This document shows positions 33,297 to 43,873 of a stretch of 64,000 bases of DNA, one piece after another. The DNA lies in the NCBI GenBank assembly GCA_027422505.1, contig JAPQWV010000359.1:62001-126000 (forward strand), in the 5' to 3' direction. The translations under genes and the position numbers were made by a program. The first letter of the stretch is position 1, and each line of letters opens with the position of its first letter. The notes beneath the pieces were generated by a model. The model worked only from the letters and a program-made list of their open reading frames with translations. It searched no databases and was not told the DNA's origin. The stretch is from Craterostigma plantagineum (lineage: Eukaryota; Streptophyta; Magnoliopsida; Lamiales; Linderniaceae).

Positions 33297-34005
33297 GTTA
33301 AGTAATAGAGCGAGTTGGTCTTATCATTATCGTATTATAGCGATTGCATGTGTTGTCTGTATATGTCCGTATCTCATGAGGATTGAAATCTTTCGTCAAC
33401 GTTGTTTTTGTCGTTATTGACTCCTTTTTCGAATTAAGTTTTTTTAGTTATGTATCTCTGTTAGACTGTTACTTGGGTCGTGCTCATTGTAATATATGCC
33501 TAGCGTGGTGTGACATTATGTTGATCGCGTGAAAATACGGAACATAACGGCTGATTTGTTTAGTTTTTGTTTATTTTGGTTTAGATATTTATATTGTTGA
33601 ATTTGGTATTCTTAGTCCACTTATTGGGGATCACAAACCCATCTACCCCGCAAACATGCAATGAATACCTCAAATACTCAATTTTAGTAAAGGGATATTT
33701 GGAGATAAGAGTGAAGTTAAGTTTTAGAACTTATCTCCATCTGAAAAAGAAAAAAAGTGGGTATCTACTTGGTGTTTGAGAATCGTAACCAAAATAACAT
33801 ATGCCTAGCTTTTTTTTAAAAAATATTTGGACCTATGAGCTTCATTCAGCAGCATATGTAACAACGATCAAGTTATTAAAAACATAGTAAAAGAAGATTA
33901 CGTTAATATAAATATGTCCAAACAAAGATGTTGTCGAGATGCATACCTTGCACATACTACAAAATTAATGACGATAGTAATATAATCTCATCTCCTCGCA
34001 TTAAA
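33297..34005. other. Convergent intergenic region
   Basis: 3' flanks of the pectate lyase gene (forward) and of the GARP factor gene (reverse). No additional gene seen. Confidence 0.5.
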
Positions 34006-35205
34006 TCAACCAAGAGTGAGCTCAAGGGAGACGTCGACATGATCATCGTTATTCCCATCTGCAGACGAAGCTTTTGCTTCATGTCCTAATAATGCTCCTC
34101 TAGCGGCAACTGCCCACCTCGGCTACATATCCCATTATTATTATACCATTATCAACTCACAGAATTTAACGATCGAACAAAATTCAGTAATGGTATAGAA
34201 AAAGGTATAAGGAAAGTCTCCGCTTACGTCTATTGGATTGTCACATTCTTGAAAGAAGTCCCTGAAAAGGGAAGAAGAGCCATGGCGTGTCTTAAGAGGG
34301 TCAGTTTCGTCATAGTAGAATGGCCTTCTGCCTTCGTTACGATCATCGCTGCTCGGTAATTTCAAGCTCAAATCATGCCTCCTGCAATAAAGCCCACCAA
34401 AAACGTGTGTGAATTATAGTTTTATCGATGGAATTACATATTCCAGAAGATAGAATGAATCCCAGCAATCGAAAGGCAGCAAACATATACCATGCTTCGC
34501 TCCTTCTCTTTGTAGTAGTAGTCTCAAGACAGTGTTTAACAGCTTGTTGGTTAGAATTCGAAGAGCTTGGCTGTGAGTTCAATCCCAGTTCCTTCCCATT
34601 GTTGTTCCTCTCTTTCGCAGCTTCTGATTTCCTCTCATAATATACATATATATGTACGCATTAGAAGTGACCATTTTACTACAAGAAAGAAAGTGCAGAA
34701 ATATATGAACACCTACATACCCTTTAGCATCTGTTCATGTTTTATGCTTCTGTACATCTGCCCATGAACAAGTTGATGTCATGACAAAGTAGAAAATAAA
34801 AGCACACTATTAGTAAAATGAAGGAGAAAGTTTTATAACCTGAAGATGGCTCTTGACATGTGTAATGGTAAGCCCCTTCACATTCATCAGCTCTAACACC
34901 ATCTTCGGAGTTGCACCTGCTTAATCATAAGAAATAAAAAAGAAAGAAATAAAAGAAGATAGATAGATAGAACAATAATCATCATTCAATGATCGATAGA
35001 GAAAATGGAAAAAAAAATAATTACGATCTTCTCCTCCGAGCTGTTCTACAGCGTTAACGAAGCACTGGTGGAGATCTTGAGTCCATCTCAGTCTTGGCAT
35101 TTTGGACCAAACGTAAGGCCTAACAGCAGATTTTATGGGAGGAAATATGCTATTTTCGACCCGAATATCCATAGAGAAGTCATTGTATAGAGTGCTGTAA
35201 TTCAT
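34006..35205 (-). CDS. GARP/G2-like MYB-SHAQKY transcription factor with EAR motif
   Basis: Nuclear DNA-binding protein of about 235 residues. Exons on the reverse strand: 35205-35025, 34916-34840, 34757-34721, 34633-34491, 34381-34228, 34122-34006. The single GARP/MYB-like repeat runs from VRPYVWSKMPRLRWTQDLHQ through ATPKMVLELMNVKG to LTITHVKSHLQMYRS. The C-terminus SLELTLG contains an EAR-type LxLxL motif, so it is probably a repressor, like the At2g38300/At4g04580/MOF1 group. Exon 3 ends AAAGG before GTATGT, leaving one base. Exon 4 (RKSEAAKERNNN) needs phase 0, so the junction is off by one and no alternative acceptor restores it. Either GGG should be GG or the downstream half is lost. 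The DNA-binding part precedes the problem. Confidence 0.85.
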
Positions 35206-36994
35206 TATTATCGGAGATCGATGCGAGGGAATAAGGACGACGACTGTGGTTGAAATCCAAGCAAAATTGTGGTGATATAAGCACACAAGGCAGAGAGAGG
35301 TGAGGTTAGAGTTCGCTCATATGAGAACAAAAGGGAATAAATATTAGCTCTTAAGTTAGCTGTTATTACACATTGTTTGTTTGTGCAGGTTTTTAGGTGA
35401 GCCTTTGGTCATTTTGGTCTCTTTCGAATATTGAATGTGTGTATGTGTAGTTTGTATTTATTTCGTTAGTTTTTAGGGTTTTTCTGATGGGAAGTTAAAA
35501 TATGGGGATAGTTAATGCGACATTCATTGTAGGAAAATAGAAGAAAAAAAAACGAAATTCCTAGAATTCCACACCACAACCTTTGATTCTGTCGCAAACT
35601 TCTTCTGGCAAGAATTTAAAGCAATGAGAAATAATAATTAAATTTTAGATACTTATCTCGACGGATATTTACATGATATATCCGACCTTCTTAATATACA
35701 TATGTAAACGTGGATCGTACTTAGTGAGATGCATAATCAGTTATGTTAAAAATAAATAATTATTCGGTAAATTGAACAAGAATCGAATGCATTCTAGTGG
35801 TGATCGTACGTATTCATGACTTCGTAATTTATAAACTAAGAAGACAAGAGTGTGATAATATAATGCAGATGTTTTTCAGAACTCCGACTTCATCTTATTA
35901 CCCAAAATTGAGAAAAATACAACGCAGTGCTTATGTCGGGACTTTGGGAACATTCGACGCCTATGAAGGATTTTAGTTTATCCTGCAATTGCTATTAACA
36001 TGGGCAAGTATTTTCGGAGTAGATATATGATTTTTGTGGTCAATAGAAATATTTATGCAGTTATAAAAGTTGTGAAATTGCGATTACTGCAGTAAGTATA
36101 GAAATGGGCTGAATAAAAAGTGATAAATAATCGATTTTAGAAGTTTTCGCAAATGGGCCATATGAGCCCAGTCGTTTCAGAGGATTCGCTCTACCTACGT
36201 TTCTTGTTGGCAGGTTAGGTTATCAAAATTGGGGAAAATTGTAAGAAATCATTATTAACAAATACGAACGAACACGCAAGCTAAAGTCAGCCTCTGCTCT
36301 TTTTCATCCCATCCCTCGGCAACATTCTTCGCATTATTCGAAGCTGCGTCTTCTAATCTCCGTAAGTCGCTTTTCTCATAGTTTTTTCTTTCGTCTTCTT
36401 TTCATATTTTCATGAAAGTTAGCAAGTAGATCATATCGGGTTGTGTGAAATTCGTCACTTTCTTGAGGTATGTTATCGATCTTAGTAACTATTGTGATCC
36501 GATCCTTTCTCTGTTCGCTTGATCTTGGGGTTTTTCGATTTTGGGGATCTGTGGTTTGATGAACTGCGCTGCAGCTTTTGTTTTTCTTGTATTCGATTTA
36601 GGACAGTGAAATTCCCTAAGCTTAGATGGTGCTCGGTGTTTGTTCGTTGCAGCTGAAAATTGATTTGAGAATTTGAGTTTGGGGCTTTTGCTGATTCTCT
36701 TCAGTCATCAATTAATTTGATCGTCGCCTGAAATTTCACGCTTCTTTAACTTACTAGGCACGTAAAAAATCTCCTAAGTGAAGATGATTGCGTTGATTTA
36801 ATAGGAAAAAACTGCTAGCTAGCTTACAAAACTGACATTCAACTATTTCCTATGGTTGAGTACCTAAAAAGTTCTTATCTTTCTTGAAGCTACGACGTTT
36901 CGATCCTCTTCTGCGCGTGCCCCGTGCTCTTCTCCATTTCCATCCCTCAATAAAAGAAGGAGAAATCCTCCCATCGCACATCTAAGACAAAACC
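35206..36994. other. Divergent intergenic region with VPS28 5' leader
   Basis: The right part holds the VPS28 promoter (ATGGGCTG, ATGGGCC and AGCCCAG at about 36100-36175). A likely leader exon ends at about 36360 (CTCC before GTAAGTCG), with a possible acceptor TTCGTTGCAG at about 36652. The left part is the GARP gene promoter. No other gene recognised. Confidence 0.45.
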
Positions 36995-37630
36995 ATGGAG
37001 GTGAAGCTATGGCACGACAAGCGCGAGAGAGAGATGTACGAAAACTTCGCCGAGCTCTTCGCCATAATTAAAGCCACAGAAAAGCTAGAGAAGGCCTACG
37101 TTCGCGACATAGTCTCCCCATCAGAGTACGAAGCAGAGTGCCAAAAGCTCATAGCCCACTTCAAAACCCTATCTTCCACCCTAAAGGACATAGTCCCAAG
37201 CGTCGAGCGCTTCCACGACACCTACAAAATGGACTGCCCAGCGGCCCTCAACCGCCTGGTGGTCTCCGGCGTGCCCGCCACCGTCGAGCACCGTTCAGCC
37301 GCCTCACTGTCGGCCTCCTCCGCCTCCTCGGCTGCAGTGGTGGCTGAGTGCGTCCAGCACTTTATAACTGCCATGGATTCCCTGAAGCTGAACATGGTGG
37401 CTGTTGACCAAGTGCACCCTTTACTCGTGGATTTGTCGGGATCACTGAATAGATTGGCGATTTTGCCCCAAGATTTCGAGGGCAAGACGAAGATGAAGGA
37501 GTGGATTTCGAGGCTTTCGAGGATGGGGGCCGCCGATGAGCTTACGGAGCAGCAGGCCAGGCAGCTTCACTTTGACTTGGAGTCTTCTTACAACTCTTTC
37601 ATGGCTGCTTTGCCCAGTGCTGGTTCTTGA
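36995..37630 (+). CDS. VPS28: ESCRT-I subunit VPS28
   Basis: Intronless 211-residue frame matching plant VPS28 along its entire length: N-terminal KLWHDKREREMYENFAELF-type ESCRT-I core helix, AYVRDIVSPSEYEAECQKLI, and a C-terminal four-helix region (FITAMDSLKLNMVAVDQVHP, LLVDLSGSLNRL, GKTKMKEWISRLSRMGA) that contacts ESCRT-II/-III in other organisms. ESCRT-I sorts ubiquitinated membrane cargo into multivesicular bodies. A short Ser/Ala-rich linker (about residues 103-116) separates the two parts. The ATG lies in a good context (AAACCATGG). No break seen. Confidence 0.95.
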   Translation: MEVKLWHDKREREMYENFAELFAIIKATEKLEKAYVRDIVSPSEYEAECQKLIAHFKTLSSTLKDIVPSVERFHDTYKMDCPAALNRLVVSGVPATVEHRSAASLSASSASSAAVVAECVQHFITAMDSLKLNMVAVDQVHPLLVDLSGSLNRLAILPQDFEGKTKMKEWISRLSRMGAADELTEQQARQLHFDLESSYNSFMAALPSAGS

Positions 37631-38071
37631 TTTTCTTTCTTTCTTTCTCTCATGGTGATTGTGTGGACTTTGTTTGATGGGCAGACTTTGTTTGCATTAC
37701 ATGATATGGGTATATGTAATATTGGTGAACCGAAAACTGTGTTGCTAAATTGATGATCGATTGCGCTTGTGTCATTGGTATGATATGCATTCTTACACTG
37801 CTTCTTCGCGTTGAATGAAATATATCCCATTAATTGAAAAATCAAGAAGTATATATTCGACGTATGAAGTAAAGTAGAACTCAGATTAATGCTTACAACG
37901 AAGAAGACGAAATGAAAGGATAGACAACAACAAAGAACTCTATGTTCTGGAAATAAGATAAGAAATGCACATGGACCACATCATTCTTTTTCTTGTCTAA
38001 GTTCTTGAGTAACTAATAACCGTATATCTTACTTTCGTCTCTATCTTCCAGTGAAAAGCCATCAACTTTTG

Positions 38072-39341
38072 TTACAACACACGGATTATATCCGCAGCTT
38101 TTGAGTGGTCGTCAGTAAATTTTGACCTGGGCTTGGAGAATCTTGATGACCTCGACGACGAAGACCACGAGCCAAATTTCGGAGATGACGATGAAGATGA
38201 TTTGTTCTTCTTATGCTTCTGTGACGACTTCTTCTTTACAGTGCCAATTTCTGGAGATTGTATGTCGTTAATGAGTATCCCAGACGACCCTGAATGATGG
38301 TGCCTCGATGATTCGCTAAAATCTGTTCAAGGGAAGTAATCCAAAACAGTTTATGATTAATTAATTAATAATAGATAATTCCGTGCATGGCAAAATTCGC
38401 TAGCTACCGCACACTACTATACTATAGGGTATTATTTCCAGGTTTGGCTATTATATCAGATGTAATAAAACGACCCTCGTGACAGATAAGCCAAAAATCT
38501 TCCCTTTCTTTGAGGCAAGGAATCTCAATTTTCTCAAACTTTACCCTAAAGTAATTCAAGTAAGGTCAAAAAGAACAAGAAAACAAAAAACCCAAGATGC
38601 AAATCGAAGGACATTATTTATTTCATCGTCGTCTTCACTTTCTATTTACTTCATCCCGTGACGAGAATAATATGTCTGATATAAACATTGCACATGTTAA
38701 GAAAGAGACAGATAGATCACATGTCGTTTTCGGGAATGTATGATGTTTGTTACTGTGTGTTGCATGGCCTAAGCTAAAGCTAACTCAAATTATATTTAAT
38801 ACTACAAAATAATCCTTGTATTTTATAGTTTTAGTGCATATCGAACCTTGAGATGACCATGGAGATAGAGAATTGCCTATGGACGTTGTGGCAAAGTCAG
38901 GCCCTGTCTTAAATTCACTCATCTGATCTCATCCAAACCCCAGAATACAGTCATTCATAAGAAATGTGAATATTTTTCGTATGTAAGTAAATAAGTAAAA
39001 ATATTATATTGGAGTAGATATGGTATAATATTATTACCCAAGATGGTGCACTGCCCGATTGACCATCATATCCAATATGTGCCACATGCTTAACATCTGT
39101 GGGATAACCAATCTCTAGTTCACGTTCTTGTTCCTTCACAACTATATATGATGGTCAAATATTTATAATAATATAAGATTGAAAATTGCAATTTCTTCAA
39201 TAATTTAGTACCATAAAGCGACTAACATAACAAGATAGAAAAATAGAAGGAAAAAGGAGAAAGAACTAAGAAGGACTCACCGAAGATTTGTGAGATTGTG
39301 TACTTTAATCCTTTATAGATCCCTTTCATTCTGGTTCCCAT
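38072..39341 (-). CDS. ROP-interactive CRIB-motif protein (RIC9/10/11-like)
   Basis: Small effector of plant ROP GTPases, 163 residues in four reverse-strand exons: 39341-39281, 39141-39038, 38922-38847, 38322-38072. The N-terminus [14 protein letters not shown] and the CRIB motif ([17 protein letters not shown], then SAPSW) define the family; CRIB binds GTP-loaded ROP at the plasma membrane. The C-terminal part is Ser/Lys-rich ([17 protein letters not shown]) and probably disordered. RIC10 and RIC11 are the closest by start and length. All junctions are in phase. The frame includes no other domain. Neighbouring VPS28 and ENT genes are also near RIC10 in Arabidopsis as I remember it. Confidence 0.92.
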
Positions 39342-39710
39342 ATTAAAAGGAATAAACCTTAACCAATTGTCTGATTAACAGAAGAGCAAACATTTTTGTG
39401 AGAATGATTTTCTAGCTAAGGCTAGAGAGTCTTGAAAAAATGTACGTGGGATTATGCGAAGGAAGAGATCAAAGAGAATAAGAAACAACAAAAACCACAC
39501 GAATACCCTAAAGTAAGCACCTTTTCCACAAGTATGGAAGATCTTAGCAGCTCGAAAATGTAAGTTTAAAGAGAAGACACGTCTTCTTCTCCTCTCCTCA
39601 TCAACGTTGTAATAACTCTTTGCAATGGTGGGCTGCAATACTGTATCAACTAGTATGATATGCACGTGGTAATGATATTAAGGGTAGAAGAATTAGAACA
39701 ATCGTGAAAT

Positions 39711-39714
<4 letters not shown>

Positions 39715-39752
<38 letters not shown>
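39715..39752. repeat. (GA)n microsatellite
   Basis: About 19 GA units roughly 370 bases upstream of the RIC gene start. It may act as a GAGA-type promoter element. Confidence 0.95.
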
Positions 39753-39753
<1 letters not shown>

Positions 39754-41154
39754 GAAAATCATCTACAAGAAGAGGTGGGGTGTAGATTTGAAGGATAGAG
39801 TCAGACGATATTGTATTAATAATTATATAATGATATTATAGTGTATGATATTATAAATGGGCGATCTTTGCTTATCAATGAGCAAAACTTAATGTAATCG
39901 TACGTATCCCACCCAACAACTGTCGGAAATTGATCTTGTATTTTATATCCTTTTACACGTTCATGGACAACCATGTTCTTACAAAGAATCCTTTGTCAAT
40001 ATTTTGTGCTCAAGAAATACGCTTTATTCTAATCAAGTTTGGTTCAATGCGGACATCACTCCTTTGATTTTAGTCCTAATTTAATATATTAGCAACTTGC
40101 CTCAAATATTCCAACCAATCTGTTTTCTCTAAGCAAATCACGTTATTACATTTCATTGTCGTCACGTTTTTCTCGGAGCTTCAATAGAAGTTTTCCTCAT
40201 TAATGGGTCAGCGTTCATCGTGGGCTTGTATAAATGGGCCTACGCTGCCCCGCTTGATGACCCGACCCGACCCACAAAATCCAATCGCGGAGCTGCAGGT
40301 TTGGCACGGCACGTATTTCAACGTGTTTTTTTAATAACTATTTTATTTCAGTTCGTTTCTCAATCATTCATGATCATGATGAGTCAATGCATATGCAACG
40401 ATGGAATCGAAAGCGACAGCTAATGTAATCCAATAATATACGTTTTCGAAATCATTAAAAAATAAATAAAACGTATCCCGATTCTCTCGCCCTTTCCTAA
40501 ATTACATCACCTACAAACAATACTTTTTCAAACTCAAGCATATCATCCTACTCGTATAAATTCAATCTTTTACAATCAAGAAATTTATAAGATAATAACT
40601 CTCACCGAAAAGGTATAATGAATATGATGTAGTAGATGCTATGCTATTCTGTGGGAACGCTTGTGTTTTAGATCCAAACACGTCTCCGAGAAGTCAACTA
40701 TGCGAACATATTAGTCATCTTTTCACATATTTGTCAATTATGCAAAATGATTTAATGCATCTTTAGCCTCATTCAAAGAATACGGTGAGAACGGCGTATG
40801 GATCTTCTGTTCCGATATTTAGTAACAAACAAAAAAGAACCATTTTTTTGGGAAAGTTGATGCTATTTAATGCCATTGATGTCGATATCGTAAAAGCATA
40901 TTATATATGGGTCGTATGTCCACTCATAGTTTGGTGCATCTTCTTCTATCTTAACAAGGGCTCTCTCCCCTTCTCAACAAAAAAATCACTACAAAGGTAA
41001 TTAGACTATGAGGGAGTGTGTTTCACATCGTCTTTCGAATAAAGAACTGATTTTTATTTCATTTTATGCGTTTCCTTGTTGTGGGATTTCTCCGATGTTT
41101 TACACGAAGAACTAATATATCTTTTTTCAGATTCCCTGAAAGGCGGCATAAGCT
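39753..41154. other. Divergent intergenic region, RIC promoter to ENT leader
   Basis: No gene supported. The leader exon of the transporter begins at 41131 after a TTTTTTCAG acceptor, so a 5' UTR intron lies upstream. Open frames at 40220 and 40785 resemble nothing. Confidence 0.5.
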
Positions 41155-43150
41155 ATGGCTGTTGTTGATAAAAGTGAGGCTTCATCGCCTACCAGGCTTG
41201 AGGTATTTGAGATATATATTTCTTCATCTCTTCTATTTTACTTAGTTCATCGACTGGGGTTTTTTTTATCTGTTTTTCCCTGGCTCGAATAGGGTAAAAA
41301 AGCTGCAATCTTGGTTTGTTTTTTCCTTGGATTGGGATCACTAGTCTCATGGAACAGTATGCTCACCATTGCAGATTATTACTACAAAATCTTCCCAGTG
41401 AGTGCCTCATCTCCATAGTTAGTAGCAATACTTTCTTTCCCCTTCAAATTGCAGGAAACTAAAATAAAAATCACTGCTTTCACTTGTATAGGATTACCAT
41501 CCTTCAAGGGTTCTTACTCTTGTATACCAACCATTCGCCCTCGGGACTATGGGAATACTCGCCTACAACGAGGCCAAGATCGACACGAGGAAGCGAAACT
41601 TATTCGGTTACATCCTCTTCTGTCTCAGCACTTTCGGGCTTCTGCTGGTAATTTCATTTCGATAAAAAAAAATAAAATTCTCCTTTCTGGGCTGTGTGTG
41701 ACTAAGTTTATTTTTTCTCCATGTTGTGTACTATCATCATTTTATATCATAAACAGATAGATTTAGGAACGTCGGGCAAAGGAGGAATTGGGAATTATAT
41801 CGGTATATGCGTTCTTGTCGCTGCCTTTGGAGTCGCAGATGCCCACGTTCAAGGCGGTATGGTCGGGGATTTGGCTTTCATGTCCCCAGAATTTATGCAG
41901 GTAAGAAAAAAAATCATAATATACGACGATGATAAACACTGCAGTTATACCGAAAATTTCCTCTCAACCCTTTTTTTGTACGTAAAATTTAAAATTGCAG
42001 TCGTTCTTCGCTGGCTTGGCTGCCTCGGGGGCACTAACGTCTGGCCTGAGGCTGATAACGAAAGCCATCTTCGATAAATCACACAATGGCCTTCGTAAAG
42101 GAGTTAGTAAGTTATTACCATCTTTTGTTCGACAACTTTGATGTCGAATCAAAACCTTACGTTACGATATGATTCTTGCAGTGCTGTTCCTTAGCATATC
42201 GACGTTCGCCGAATTTTTATGCATATTCTTGTACGCATTCGTCTTCGCAAAGCTGCCCATAGTCAAGTACTTCCGTAAGAAAGCTGCCTCAGAAGGGTCG
42301 AAGACAGTTTCGGCTGATTTAGCTGCCGCCGGCGTTCAGACAAGCAACGAAATCGTAATAATAATAAAATAAAAAAATCTTTTTCTTGATTTTCGACCCA
42401 ACCCGCGTAATTTTTTTTTTCGGTTTTTAATAAAAAAGGTCGAAGATTCCCAAGCGGACAAGCGCCTGAGCAACAGAGAGCTTCTGTGGCAGTGCAAAGA
42501 CTACGCTTTGGACCTTTATTTGATTTACGCCGTCACCTTATCGATTTTCCCGGGATTCTTGTACGAAAACACAGGCCACCACCAGCTGGGCTCTTGGTAG
42601 TAATAAGCGCATATCTATCTATCTTTTCAATAACTTCGAATCATATATAAATGATTTTTTTCGAGCGATTTTCTAACGTATAGGTACGCCGTGGTGCTGA
42701 TAGCAATGTACAACGTGTGGGATCTTATCGCAAGGTACATTCCTCTGATCGACTGCATAAGGTTGGAATCTCGAAAGGGTCTCTTCTTTGCTATCCTTTC
42801 GAGGCTTTTGCTCATACCTTGCTTTTACTTCACGGCCAAGTACGGCGATCAAGGATGGATGATCGTGTTGATTTCGGTTCTTGGGCTGACTAACGGTTAT
42901 TTAACCGTTTGCGTTCTTACGGTTGCGCCGAGGGGATATAAGGTAAGAGGCTTTATTTACTCCTCCGTTTCGAATTTCGTAAACTTTTGTAGCGTAGATA
43001 TGGATCGAATTGCTGAGTTTTTTTTTTTTTTGCGTTTAGGCGCCGGAGCAGAATGCGCTGGGAAATCTTCTGATAGTTTTCCTTTTGGCCGGAATTTTTT
43101 CGGGGGTTTGTCTCGATTGGCTGTGGATCATCGGACATGAATCTTTCTGA
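41155..43150 (+). CDS. Equilibrative nucleoside transporter (ENT3-like)
   Basis: SLC29-type nucleoside transporter of 419 residues with about eleven predicted membrane helices, likely at the plasma membrane. Nine exons: 41155-41202, 41293-41397, 41492-41647, 41757-41900, 42001-42106, 42182-42354, 42439-42596, 42684-42942, 43040-43150, all in phase. Landmarks: FLGLGSLVSWNSMLTIADYY (TM1), LVYQPFALGTMGILAYNEAK, GVADAHVQGGMVGDL, AASGALTSGLRLITKA, the loop before YALDLYLIYAVTLSIFPGF, and the C-terminal GNLLIVFLLAGIFSGVCLDW. The charged loop with VEDSQADKRLSNREL lies between TM6 and TM7. Plant ENT3 (FUR1) imports uridine and other nucleosides. No defects seen. Confidence 0.93.
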
Positions 43151-43731
43151 TGTCGGAAATTTTTATGTATTTTTTTCGGTTGTTTTTTTTTGTTATATGG
43201 TTTATTGAAATTGCAGTTTGAAAGCTTTTTAATATATCGTGTTTTTAGTTTTATGTTTTATGTTCAATACGAGCTCTAATGTTATGTCGAATGGGCCCAT
43301 TTAGATTTTAATTTTGTATATTTTTCTTTGAACAGGAGAGGAAACCACTACAATTTACTGTACAAAGAGTGTTTTCATGGTTAACTAAAGTTGTTTTGTT
43401 TAAAAGTTTGAAGTAATTGAACAGTTATAATAACTATATATTTACTTAACGATCCCTAAAAAAGTAACAGTTCGCAAATCGCACCGAAGTCGCCCAAACT
43501 CGGCTACTTTTGACGAGCCATCGGCCCAACGTTGTAAACCATGGAAGCAAAGAATGCGTTGTAGTCTCCGATTTGTTTCAGCAAATTCTAAATCCCTAAA
43601 TCTGAAATTTCTGAAAGGAGGAGCGGAGCCCCAAACCTCGTCGAATTAGTACCCACTGTGTATGCGGTTGCCTGGTGTAAATTGTTCGTGAGTCAGTTAC
43701 ATGGAGGAAATATATTTTTGTCGATAAAGTG
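43151..43731. other. Intergenic between ENT and WAPL genes
   Basis: 3' flank of the transporter gene and 5' flank of WAPL. Contains ATGGGCCCATT at about 43289 and TCGGCCCAAC at about 43521, possible promoter elements. Confidence 0.45.
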
Positions 43732-43873
43732 ATGATCTTTGTAACTTAGGGACGACGGAGCAGTAGAGATTTTGGCGGCCAATAGCCTCGACGCCGCCGT
43801 TTCAGATTCTTCATCCCAAGAATTTTTTGCGATTTGACGCTTTTGTCCCCAGGAAAACGATATAGACCGCGTC
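43732..43873 (+). other. Eroded N-terminal coding sequence of WAPL
   Basis: ATG at 43732 opens MIFVT-stop-GRRSSRD. The plant WAPL family starts with MIVRTYGRR, so this looks like the ancestral start with Tyr changed to TAG. Further on, another frame reads SLDAAVSDSSSQEFF, interrupted by a TGA before QENDIDRV, which runs into the open frame at 43874. Both stops and frame changes suggest loss of the first ~45 residues. Confidence 0.55.

Noticed and set aside
37222..37485. 87-codon frame antisense to VPS28
   Set aside because: Shadow of the conserved forward frame.
40220..41000. Two short forward frames (67 and 71 codons)
   Set aside because: No similarity or splice logic; they lie in the leader region of the transporter gene.
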